Assembly (NCBI GenBank): GCA_020284085.1
Contig: JACEVL010000159.1
Span: forward strand, 434,501 to 498,500
Direction of reading: 5' to 3'
Length of the DNA: 64,000 bases
From: Aporrectodea caliginosa
Taxonomy: Eukaryota > Annelida > Clitellata > Crassiclitellata > Lumbricidae
Shown here piece after piece: positions 45,201-58,671 of this stretch (position 1 is the stretch's first letter; each line of letters opens with the position of its first letter). The notes under the pieces were generated by a model. The model was not told the DNA's origin. It made no database searches and saw nothing but the letters and a program-made list of their open reading frames with translations. The translations under genes and the position numbers were made by a program.

Positions 45201-48200
45201 TAGTCATACAGAAACAGTTACTGAGTCTTATACAGATACAGTTACAGATACATTTACAGAAACAGTTACAGATACAGTAACATTTGCATTCTGTGGTTGT
45301 TTCAGGTAAACCACAGCACTTTCTGATCGACATGGATTCAGTGAGAGGGGGACGAATCGAGCACAGTTCTCTGACGATTCCCGTCAGCGGAAATCCAGTC
45401 AACGTACCTGGAAAGATCAACAAAGCAATTCGACTGGATGGCAACGGACAGTACGCTGACGTCGGTGACCATGGCGACAGTTGCTTTGGTAACATGAAGC
45501 TGTGCAACCACGGCATCACCGGGTCTATGTTCCTCAACTTCAGAGACTTCGAAGAAAACATGTACTACCTGACGTCTGGTGGTGGACTTCGACTCTACTA
45601 CGCTGACAACAAGCTGTACGCCTCGGTTGATCGAGCGGGACAGCGCTGGGAGGTCGGCATACCATACCTTCGCAAGGATAAGTGGTATTTCGTCGAGTAC
45701 ACCTGGCATCCGGAGAAGGGACTGCAGGTCTACGTCGATAACAAGTTGGCTGGTGATACGAAGCAGTCGACGACCGTTCCGGTGAAGCAGTTCAGTGGAG
45801 GACATGTCCTCATCGGAAGTGCCAATCCAAGGGACTCGGATGACGGTGGACGGTTCCGCTATGCCAATGCGTTAGTGGATGAGGTGGATACTTGGCTTGG
45901 GAACAGAGACAATTTGATCGCATTTGACTACATCATCAGAGGTTAGACACAATTGCAATTAAAAAAACTGCACGCTTGATATTTCTTGCCCCTAAATATG
46001 TAGTTGACCTATAGACCTACTTCGGCCACACTCAGTTTCCTCACACCGTCCACTTCGCTCTTCTAATAGACTTGATCTTCTGGTTCCCCATTCTAGAACG
46101 GCCATGGCACAGTCCCGCTCCTTTGCTTCAATTGGTCCCTTCCTTTGAAATGCGTTGTCTCCTTCTGCTCGCTCTACAGTTTTCTGATAGCTTCTCTTCT
46201 TCTTTCGTCTTTCTCAAACCTGCTTATTCTCGGGACCTTGCTAACTGAACGGTTCACCCTACTATAGACGCTCTTTATAAATGCTTGGATACAATACAAT
46301 GCGATAGACAATAACTTCTGTGAGGGGATCTGATGCTGGCAAGAACGGATACCCGGTTAATACTTGGATGGTTGACCAGTCAGGCAACGCTCAGCCATCT
46401 GACTTTCTGCTGGCTGGCCCTGATGTTGAGGTTATGTTGTACTGACCGACTCTAATGTTCTGAATGTTTAATTGGCTGACTATAATGCTTTTTGACTTGC
46501 TGTTTTTACTGACTGGTTCTAAAGTCCAGGAAAATGTGGTTGTTACTGACTGTCTTTAATGTCCAGGACATGTTGTTTTAATTGACTGGTTCTAATGTCC
46601 AGGACATGTTGTTTTAATTGACTGGTTCTAATGTCCAGGACATGTTGTTTTAATTGACTGGTTCTAATGTGAAACAATCTTGTTTTAAGTTAACTGGTAA
46701 CTAACAGTCCAGGACATGTTGTTTTAATTGACTGGTTCTAATGTCCAGGACATGTTGTTTTAATTGACTGGTTCTAATGTCCAGGACACGTGGTTGTTAC
46801 TGACTGGCTGATGTGTTTCTTTCTGTGTCTGTCAGACAACGTGACCCACTTGGTCTTTCCGCTGGAGCAACAGAGAGGCAACCAAGTGGTTCATCCGGAC
46901 TACTCTATCACGTTGCACAACGGTGCAACACTCGTCCCAGGCAAAGTGGGCAAAGGCGCCCTACTCGAAGGAACGGGGGAGCACCTGGCGTTCGGAGACC
47001 AGTACGACAGCTGCATGGGCAACCTGGAGAAGTGCAAACACGGAATGACAGTATCGTTTTTTCTAAAGCCGAAACAGATCCTCAATAACGCTTATTACCT
47101 GTCTGGTGGACCTTACTCCGTTTACTCAAAAGACGGCAAGGTATGTGAATCAAAGCCAAGCATTTTCATAATATTGTGAAAAAATATTTTAATAGTTATT
47201 TTATACATGTAGTTATATAAATATTTACTTTTATAAGTTAACATAATTACCGAAGAATGCCAGTTTCGAAGGAAAGAGAAGCAAATGAAGACCATTATAG
47301 AGATACAACATTAACGGAGATATAACAAGACTTGGACTAAACATAAGGAAAGTATTTGGCTGAAACAAAATTCCCTAAAGAATGGAAGCCATTCGTTCGC
47401 TATTGGCCAATATTTTATGGCGGGAACTGATGAACAAGAAGACGTTGACGACAACGATGACGTGTGTCTATGTAGCCTAAGTGACCAAATGTCACTATAT
47501 AGTGACATAGCGCTATATATAGGCTAAATGCAGCCTATATATAGCGCCTTCTGGACGCAATGTAGATGCCCCCGTTGAATGAACTGCTGTCTGGTGTTTT
47601 TAGTTTTATGCCAAGTTCAGTACATCTAATAAGACGTGGGAAGTATCGACTGACAAAATCACGGTCGACAACTGGCATAAAATGGAGTTGTCCTGGGACG
47701 AGGAGAGAGGCCTCGAGATGTATGTGAACAAGGAGAAAGTGGCCTCAACGAAGGACTACAGGACGCACCCTCCCCTGCGCATCACGGACCACACCGTCTA
47801 CCTCGGTCGACCCAGCGAAGACGTCAAAGATGGCAGATACGCAGATGCCATCGTCGATGAACTGGAATACTGGTTCGCCAACAGAGATATACTCAAGACG
47901 CTCAACCTCATCGGTGACGGTAGGCGCTCGCCTTTTATAGAGTGGCTGGTCTGGTCACATGTGTTGCATCATTGCATGTATGTATGCAGTGGCATCTACC
48001 AATGGGATTGGGTTGGGAGAATAATCTTCCACGGTTGCCAGAAGTGGGATGTGTTTAATTTAGAATTCTGAGTGACTTCTGAGTCTCTTACTCTCTTAGA
48101 TATAAGTCGGCCAGAGTTGAGGTTTGTTCTTCCATTCCAGATGGGGGGCGGGGGGGGGGCAGACGCCACTGTATGTATGTGTGTGCATATCCAGACTCTT

Positions 48201-49999
48201 GATATAGTGTTTTTCATTATCTCTCGAAAGAGCTGCCTTAGCTAGCGTAATTGGTGTTAAAATCCATTAATAAAAAGCTTCATCTATAAGCAAACAGTGC
48301 AAACAGTTACCAGCTAAAAGTCACCACTTGCGGGCTCTCGCACACATGTAGAACCCGACCAAAGTTTAGAGTTCATGGTCCATGCTGATATGGCAAATTA
48401 ACCTAGACTGATCTAGTACGTGTAATCTAATCTGATCTGATCTAGACCGATTTTAATCTAATTCAATCCAGTAGTAAAGCTTAAAAAGTACCTGTATTGC
48501 TAATTTATTAACGATTTGATCCATCAAATCACTGATCAAATGCATCGGTCCTTTCAGCTGAATTGCAGACAAAATATATATATGCATCCAATAGCAGTAT
48601 TGTGTCGGTGTCGTGGGCCTCTGTCATAAAATTAGAATTCGCATTTAAATGTGATTTACAATTGGTTTAATTTTAATTCAATTGTGAAACTAATGTGAAT
48701 TTTGAATTTATAAACCACCTGTAGATTCATCTCGTAAATGGGAAAATTAGTATTCCTGCAGGCTCTTTCAGAATTGCCCCATCGCCGTCGGTACCAAATA
48801 TCCTACGTTTGCACTATGTCCTATTATCTCTAATGGATTCTGTTGGTTAATCAATAAACAGTAGGCCTATCAGTTTGGCTGTGTGTCACAGTTATAAGGC
48901 ATCCATTTGTGTTACAGAAATCAACCATCTGATAATCGACATGGATCAAATCAAAGGCGACATCCTGGTTCACCCGAAAACCGTCATCTACGTCAGTGGC
49001 AATCCAAACACTCAATCAGGGATCATCGGCAACGCAGTGAACCTGAACGGGCGCAACCAGTACATCGACGCCGGGCAGGACGTCATCTGCGGCGGCAACA
49101 TCCAGTCCTGTGCCAAGGGCTTCACTCTCCGCTTCAAGATGAAGCCGAACCAGCTCCAGGACAATACGTACTTCGTCTCGAGCCGTCCAGTTGACGTCTA
49201 CTACCAGAACAACCGCCTCGTAGCCGAGGTTCGAACCCCTACCAACGTATGGAGGACATCGACGCCGAACCTAAGAGCCGACGCTTGGCACCAGGTTGAC
49301 GTGTCCTGGCATCCAGTTGACGGGTTGGTTATGTACGTCAACAGTCAACAGGTCGATCGACAGACGGTTGGCCTGAGTTACGATGGGTACGACGAAGGCA
49401 CGAAGCATTTCTACATCGGCCGAGCCAACACTCAGATGATCCGGGAGCGCTATGCCAATGCAGTCTTCGACGACCTGCAGATCTGGGAAGCGAAACGCGA
49501 CTACCTGATTCCAGACTTAATCGATCCAGGTAGAGTCCGTTATATTCAGAATGGAAAGGTAGGATTAGGTGAGGTCAGATTTGGTGAGGTAACGTATAAG
49601 CTGTGGTAAGCCAAGGTGGGGTAAGTTTAAATAAGGTAAGTAGAGGTGGTGAGGTAATGTGATGCAAGTCAAGGTTGGATAAGGTGAGATAGGGTAAAGT
49701 CAGGTGAGATTAGATAAGATGGGGTTAAAGGTGAAGTAACGCAGATATATAAGATAAGCTTATTGTAAGATAGTCGCCCATTTTTTAGAATGCATCTATC
49801 GGAAGGAAATCTTTTGAATCTCAAACGAATTTGAATACGTGTTTAATTTATATACGGGACTTATTTATTGCACCTATGCAAGGTCAGTAAGTCTGCGTGT
49901 TGGCGCGAGATAAGTGCGCCGAATGAACTCATCCACAGGCGTGACCTTTAAGACAACTTAAACGCCATCTGTCAGTTGATTGCTGCTGCTGCTGCTGCA

Positions 50000-50040
<41 letters not shown>

Positions 50041-52128
50041 ATACAATTGGATGCTTCTCTTTATTTGCTGCATACAGACAGAGACGCGTCTTTGATCCGT
50101 GACCAGTCAACTGTGAGGCCAACCGTGACGTCAACCACTCGTCGACCAATTGTCATCCCAACGGCGGTGCCAATAGGCAACAAGTGGTTGGTCTTCGATG
50201 GCCGCGCCTGGATTCTCTACGACTTCAGTCAACTTCCGGACGAATACCTCCAGAAGAACTCACATGAAACCTTCAACATCCGGTTCAAGACGGGATCCCC
50301 GGATGGACTTCTCTGGTACACTGGCAGAGATGACCATCACTCTCATCTCACACTCAAGGTCAAAGGATTTCCTCATCTTCATCATGAGCATAATTTTCGT
50401 CATCAACAAATGTCTTCGATCTGGATATCATCGTCATTGATGATTGATGACATTATCGTCGTCGTAATGAGCATAAGCGTAATCTTCATCATTATCATAA
50501 TTTTTTTGTCGTTGTCATCGTCATCATTAGCATCCACCACCTCCATCAATCTTATCAACCATCGCTTTTGTCATCATCTTCGTCGTCATGATTGTCTTCA
50601 CAATGTCGTTGTCATGACCGCCACCATGCACCACCTCCACTTCCACTGCCGTCACCATCTAGCTAGCGCTCAAAGCAATAATTCGTAATGTTTTAAATAT
50701 ATCTTTCTCCTTACTTTTTCCGAATGGATTCTCTGGCTGCAGGACGGAGTGCTCTACCTCATCTCGAACTCCACGACTGACATCGGACGCTACCAAGACA
50801 TCTTCAGAGTCCAAGTTCCATCCGGAAGACTGAATGATAACAAGTGGCACGATGTCCAAATCATCAAAGAAGAACACGAGGTATACTCAGGACGTATTAC
50901 TCCGCCATTCAGCAGTCATCTAGATAGCAGCTATATAAATTCTACCATGAACCATAGTACTCTCATTACTTGAGATAATAAAAGATAACACAACTTATCT
51001 TAACATAGCTTAACACTGTCTTGCATCACATTGCACTATATTACGCTGCATTACATTTCACATAATACAATTTTGCCCCAATATTTGCTCAAGTTTGCAT
51101 TGCAGTCGAAATGAATTGTTTCAATTTTGGGGATCTTTATGTAATGATATTTTTCTCCTTAAAAAAGAGCCCTACTTTCGACTGGATTTCTTCAGCGGAT
51201 TAAACTTTCCGCCAACAGCTTCATAAGTGAACAATTCATCGATTGATGTCTTGTGCAAACGATGACACCGCCATAGAAGCCACATTAGTTCAAATGAGAT
51301 AAGATTGACACTGTTCTTTCTGTTTCAGGTGAAGATCATTGTTGATGGCAATGAATTCAGGAAGCGTTTTGTATCCGACGTTGACCTCATTAATCCGAAT
51401 TTTGTCTACTTGGCCGGAAGTAATCGGACCCGGGATCTGACCAATCTCCACATCTCAAGAAATTTCGAGGGAACTATTGATAAGGTTAGTGTCGAAATTG
51501 CTATTCAAAAATCATCGTTAAAGAGACCGTGCTAGCCCGAGATTTAAGTATCTGAAATAAGCCAGCATTGGGAGGTGAATAGCGATCCGCACGCTCTCTA
51601 GCATAGTAGAGGCGCATAGGACGCAGTCTACGCTCTTACCAATGTAGCTAACTGGTCCAGTGATATTTGTGTCTGTCAACTATTGCTGTTCATTTAGCTT
51701 CACGTGTCTTCACTTGCATTCTCACACAGACACGCTGTCATTGAGTCCCACCAACAGGATTCCCATCCGCAGATGACAGTTGACGCGTACTCAGAGAATC
51801 TGTTTTGGATTTCGCCCTAGCTAGATAACGACACTCATCCTGCCTGCATGCTTGCCTGCCTACATGCAAGCAGGCAGGCAGACAGGCAGGTAGGCAGGCA
51901 TATACGTATGTACGTACTTATAGTACATACGTGCATACATACATCCAACATACATGTGTACATATATACATACACACGTACATACGTACGTACATATGTA
52001 GGGACCCTGGGCAAGTCCTTCACTCGCAATTGCTCATGCGCTTCAGCGTGAAACTCCGATTCAGTGTCCGCGCTGTAGTCGAGAGCGCCTCTGAGTAGAA
52101 ATCTTGAAGGGGCGCTATAACAAGTGCT

Positions 52129-52160
<32 letters not shown>

Positions 52161-54339
52161 CATACATACGTACACACATATACTATAGTCAATCATATAC
52201 ATACACACACAGATACACATATGCATAACAAATTATAAATCGAATTCGTTGGTAATAAATGAATGTTAGATGTTGTGTTTGGTGATTTTCTGCCTGGTAC
52301 GTAGGCTGTGATGAATGGTGATACTCTTCCGAACGAACTGGACCTCATCAACCTCTTCCTGATCAGACCGAGACCGAAGTACATCTTCGTCGATGGTCAG
52401 GTGGATATCCGTGACCCCGATGAACCGACGGCGCCCCCTGCACCCCAACCGATCACCTTCACGACAGGCCAGGCCTATGTCCGCCTGCCCCGATGGGACG
52501 CCGTTCGCTCCGGATCCATCGAGTTCCACTTCAAGACCTTCGAGCCCAACGGACTGATCCTCTTCAACGGCGGTCAACCGGATTCCTTCAGTCTGGAGCT
52601 CTTCGACGGTCAGCCGTACGTGAACCTTGATCTTGGGGGTGGCGTCTATAAGTATCCGTTTGAGACGCGCTCTGGTCCGGTCAACGACGGCCGGCCACAC
52701 CACATCTTCGTCCAGCGCAGAGGTCGTCAGCTGCGCCTCACCCTCGACGGTGACGAACGCGTCCACACGATCGTCGGTGGAGACGACGACCTTGACCTCG
52801 GCAGCCATCTGTACATCGGCGCCGTCGACAGTGTGAGCCAGGTTCCCTGGCACGTCTGGTCGCGGGACAGGAAGTTCTTCCGCGGCTGCTTCTGGGGTCT
52901 GAGGATCAACGACGGGGAAATGGTCGACATCGAGTCGTACGTGAGGAACCAGGTGATGCCTGGCATTGAGCCGGGATGTGTATCGTCGCCGGCCCAGTGT
53001 CCGTCAAGGCCTTGTGTCAATGGGGTCTGTCTGGAGAGGTACGATGGGTTCCGTTGTGACTGCTCTGCCACTCCGTTCACCGGAGACCGGTGTCAGCAAG
53101 GTTGGTCCTTGTCCTTCGTTTTTCACTATGAACAGGTTTATTAAGTTCATGGAAGTAAGTTGTTGGAAGGAGAATGCCAGAACACCTGATGCAGCTCAGC
53201 CCTCCATCCCCTTTAAGATAAAATGCAATTTAGGAGAAGTTGAAATGTGTTCCGTCGTTGAACTGCGCAGTGCGCAGGTCGTCAGTGTGCCTCGTCCGAA
53301 CGGTCCTTTACATAATTATCCTGGCGCAAATTAATTGCTCTATCATTATTTCATCCCTATTCTTTCATTATATTAGATTAGATTAGACCAGATTATATTC
53401 AGAAAAATTGCGTGATGGACAGATTAGTTCTTCCACGATTACGATAGAATCGACACCAGATTAGATTAGATGTTGTTAGATGAGACCACATCCGATTAGA
53501 TAAGATAAGATCGGACCTGGCCAGATTAGATTAGATCAGATTTAGTTAGATTAGATGTGATTAGATGGGACGTGGCCATAGTAGCTTAGAATAGATTAAG
53601 TTAGATTAGACTGGATTAGATTTAGATTAGATTAGCTATAACTGCTGCCTTTTGACTTTGCAGCTGCTCCGATCGCTGGATTTACCGGAAGCGAGTATGT
53701 GCGCATCAACTTCCGTCCAACCCGCGTCTCGCACACGAACGATATATCACTTCGATTCAAGACTCCGAAGGAAAACGGGCTTCTGTTCGCGACATCTAGC
53801 AGAGGCACGGACGAATACCTCAGGGTACTACTCGACAAGGGTCAGGGCAAAATCGAAACAAACCTCGGAGGACAGAAACAGGTAATTCAGAAAAACGGGT
53901 AGTTCAAATAAACAGGTAACCTAAAGTAATAGGTGATCTAAAGCAATAGTTTTGAAACGAAACAATGACTGAATGGGTGGGTTGGTTGGAGGCCGGTGGA
54001 TGAATGGATGGGCGGATAATCCGATGTATAGTGAAAGAATTGAGTGATTTCTTGACTTATGAGCAATTAATTGCTTGACTGACGGATGAATGGATGAATG
54101 AATGAACGAATGAATGAATTCTGTAGGTATTGTGTGTGTCAAGATTTGACATTTTCTTGTGATGTGGTTGTTGCATAGTTGTCGTTTGGATGTGATCAAC
54201 CGTTGAATGACAACAAATGGCATACGCTGTACATCCGACGCAGAGCCAACTATTTGGAAGCATTCATTGACAACTGCACTTCAGGTACAAACGTCATCAT
54301 AACCAACATCACCATCACCATCACTGTCGTCTTTTGTGC

Positions 54340-54401
<62 letters not shown>

Positions 54402-57400
54402 CATCATCATCATCATCACTCATCATCATCATTCATTACCCATCGTCAACACAGCCATCATTCTCACCATCACTAACTCTATTACCATCAACATCATCGT
54501 CGTCATCATGACCACTACAATCCTGATCATGACCCATCTTCATCGTCATCACTCATCGCCACCACTACTATCATCACTCCTATCATTATCATTACCACAG
54601 CCTGTGCCATATCATTCCCTTTCTTGTTGAACTGTTGCAGAGTCGACCAGTTTGCCTGGTAGCGGATACACCCTGGACGTCGACGAGATCCTGATCGCTA
54701 GGACAGGTTCTGACGATCCTGCGAAGAATTCCTTCATCGGTCACATCCAGAACTTCTTCTTCGACGACCTCAAGTTCATCGAGATGATCGGTGGAGATCG
54801 CCCTCCTGGCATCTTCATCGACAGCTCAACGAACATCAACACCACCGAAACACACCTATTCGTCTACCCGGCCACGTTCCGCCAGCACCAGGACTCCTTC
54901 GTGGTTCTACCAGCTCTCCAGATAGTCGGTGACACGAACATTCGCCTGATGGTTAAGACTGCCGACAAAAACGGTCTCTTACTCTACAACGACGGTTCCA
55001 GCAACAACTTCTTCGCAGTGGAACTAGTCAATGGCATCCTTCACGTGTCTGCCAACGATGGCAGTGGACCAAAAGTTATCACCTCTTCAGCCCCTAACCT
55101 GGCCGATAATCAATGGCATAGTATCGATATCAGACAGACTGCTCGGCAGAGCTTCGAGGTGCTCGTCGATAACCGATTCCCGATGCAACTTACGTTCCCT
55201 GCGTCACGCAATACGCTCGACCTTGTTGATGTTCTACACGTCGGCGGGGTTCCGAACTCGATGTGGTCACGACTTCCAAGTGTCGTTGCCTCGAGGAAGG
55301 GCTTTTCTGGTTGTTTGGCTTCGTTCATTGTCAACGGACATTTGTACGACCTAATGAATGATGGAATTGGAGCGACATCGCAGTACATTACGGCTGGTTG
55401 CACAGGTAAGGACAGGTGTAGTCTATTTCACAGGTGGTTGCCTAAGTATAGTAAGTAAGTAAGTAAGTAAGTAAGTATATCCTTTATTGAAAAACCAACT
55501 GCTAACCGCATTTTGGTGTACATAGTTCATCCAATAGAAAAAATTTAATTATTCATAAATTCATTCATTCCGAGAATTTATATAGCGCCTCTTCAAGAGA
55601 CCTACTCATAGGCGCATATGGAACCTATAAAGTATAAAGCATCCGTGTGACAAATGTTTTACGAGATAGAGAGTTTGCCTTAGGTAAAATTCTATTGTGG
55701 GTTCTGGGGCGTTGCAAGTATGAAACTATTTTTACAGGAGGCAGTAGCTGATGTAATACATGTGCAGGGTTGCTGATGATGGTTGGAAAGACACGTGAAG
55801 ATGGTTGAAAAGGTATATAAAGGTATATAAAGGTTATGAACTGATTAATAGCAATCTTGCTGAAGTTACTCGCCGACTAGTCCACACTGCTGAGTGATTT
55901 TAAGGCACATAGCATTACTCGTAAATCGTAATAGCAAGAACAACAGACTCGCGATGATGATTTTAAGGAGGATGTCTTTGCTTATTTTGCAGATACGAAA
56001 ACATTCTGCACTGACGGCATATGCCAGCATTATGGAGTCTGTCGAGAAGGACTGAACACGTTCACCTGTGACTGTAACATGACTTCGTTTGTCGGTTCAC
56101 GTTGCACTGCAGGTATGTATGAATGTTTGCATATGTATGTATGTATGTATGTATGTATGTGTATGTATGTATGTGTGGTTGTTGGTGTGTGTGATTGCGT
56201 TTTTATGTATGCATGTATGTACATGTATGTATGTATGTTCGTATATGATTATGTATCTGGTCATTTATAGGAATCCTTTTTCTAAACTCCCAAAAACGCT
56301 AGGAATCTCAGCTTACCTAAGTAACTGGGAACTGATAGGAACATAGTTTACAAGGCATCACATGCAGGATTCGAAGTAAAGAGAAACAAGAGGTTGACAG
56401 TAACAGTTAACGAAGACTTGGCTAATGAAGATCATTCATCATTAGGTCGTACAACTGTCCGTTGACAGTTAACTATCCCATATGACCAGAAAGCCCTTCC
56501 TCGAGGCAACAACACTTGATAGTCGTGACCACATTGAGCCTGGAAGCCCGCCGACATGTAGAACATCAAGGAGGTCGAGTGTATTGCACAACATAGGAAA
56601 TGTAAAACTTGGACTAAACATGAGAATAACAATCAATGATTGTAAAGAATTGAGTTAATTCATTCGTACCCATCGCCGTCAAATAGCTATCATCATGAAC
56701 TGATGACAATGTGATACTAATAGTAGTAAGCCTATGTCATCATCCTCGGGTACTATTGTTTATTTTTCTTCTACTTTTTATGTGCTTGTATTTTCATTAC
56801 TTACAATCTATCCTAATGAGTTCCAAACAGTCGTTATGTATGAAATGTATACATGTATGTATGTATGTATGAGCACTTGTTATAGCGCCCCTTCAAGATT
56901 TCTACTCAGAGGCGCTCCCGACTACAGCGGACACTGAATCGATGGTCACTTTCAGGAAAACCGCATAGTCACAAATTGTTGGAGTTGTTGTGTCGGAACT
57001 AGAAGTCATGCTATGGTGGATGAGAAGGTTGAAACAGACAATTGAAAGTGTTTTCTGATCGTTCTGTGCTTTGTATTCAGAGGCGGAAGGATATCGCTAC
57101 GGGATCGAAAACCGTCCAGGAATAACTGTGTTCAGCTTAACACCTCCGCAGACGACGACCATGGACCAACTGGCTTTCGGATTCATGACCTGGTATCCGA
57201 ACGGAACACTCGTCAGGATCGACAGTAGCACTTCCACTGATTACATCGACGCAAGACTGGTCAGTATAAAATCCAATTAAATTAATCTAATCTGATCTAA
57301 TCTATAATCGATAACCGACTGTCTTGAATCGTTTGTAACTACGCCACCTAATTCAATGACGCTTTTTGTTAGGTAAAGATGCTGAAAATAAGCACAAGTA

Positions 57401-57428
57401 ATAATTATACCAACAACAAGAACAATAG

Positions 57429-57460
<32 letters not shown>

Positions 57461-57482
57461 GTGGTGGTGATGATGGTGGTGA

Positions 57483-57516
<34 letters not shown>

Positions 57517-57542
57517 GGTGGTGGTGGTGGTGGTGGTGGTGG

Positions 57543-57606
<64 letters not shown>

Positions 57607-58624
57607 AGCGATAACAATAATGATAATTTATTGTTCTTTAATTGACACAGGTGAATGGCAACGTCGTGTTCACGTACGACATCGGTGATGGACCAAAGAC
57701 AGTGACTGAGACAAGACGAGCCTTCAACGACGGAGAATATCATTACGTTTCTTTCGTCCGTAACGGACCAAATGCCACACTGCGCGTAGACGACTTTCCA
57801 GTTCAACAGCATCTCACGTCCAGTAAGTAAGCAAACCGATCAGGGATGCATAATGATCTAATTGTGCTGGACTATCGTCTATCAGCTTAAAGATCAGGGT
57901 TCAGATTCTATTCGATCCCATTACGAAACATCTCTCGATAAATTTGCAAGCCAAATGCGATTGTTTAGTTTATACTTTATAGTTGCAACATGTAACAAAG
58001 GTAGCAGTTGTAACACTTGAAGGTGAAGATAGCACACTTGTTTATAGCGGCAACTGGTAAGAAAGTAACAGGTAACAAATGTAAAGGTAACATACCTCTA
58101 TAGCAACTCGACTGAGATGCACAGCAACCACGACATTGCAGCAACTTTTGTTAATAAGACGATACCTTCAACTACCTTCTCGACTAGCTTCATGTAATGA
58201 ATACGGAAATGCCGAATTTCATTGATGCCTTTCGTATTGTAATAGCGACTGATAACGGTCTTGGCGTTTGATAGTTCAGGTGGTGACCTGCATGGATAAG
58301 TAGACGTGTCACTATACAGCGAGCCGCGTCTGTATATGAGAAATAGTCGGCTCGCTAACCGATTACTAACTGTAAGAGTAAGAAACTTGTGTTTCGGCTG
58401 TGACTGTCCAGCGTATAATATGTGAATATTTATACAGGGAATTTTGAAGAATCCCTCAGAAGGTTTACATCTTTTGGTTCTTTCCTGTAGGTTCGTCTGC
58501 GACGACTACGTTTAATGACATGCATCTCGTAAAGATCGGTGGAAATGTTGACCAACAGAACGCTATCATCGACTACTTCAATGGAATTGTGTCCGGTCAG
58601 GAAGATCCTAGTTCTGTTATTCTC

Positions 58625-58671
<47 letters not shown>

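Noticed and set aside
50659..52853. Long minus-strand ORFs opposite the LamG exons
   Set aside because: They are antisense shadows of exons 11-13, whose sense frames carry clear LamG and EGF domains.
57379..57812. Poly-Asp/Gly, poly-Met/Val and poly-Ser/Pro ORFs
   Set aside because: They come from the (GAT)n(GGT)n microsatellite in intron 18.
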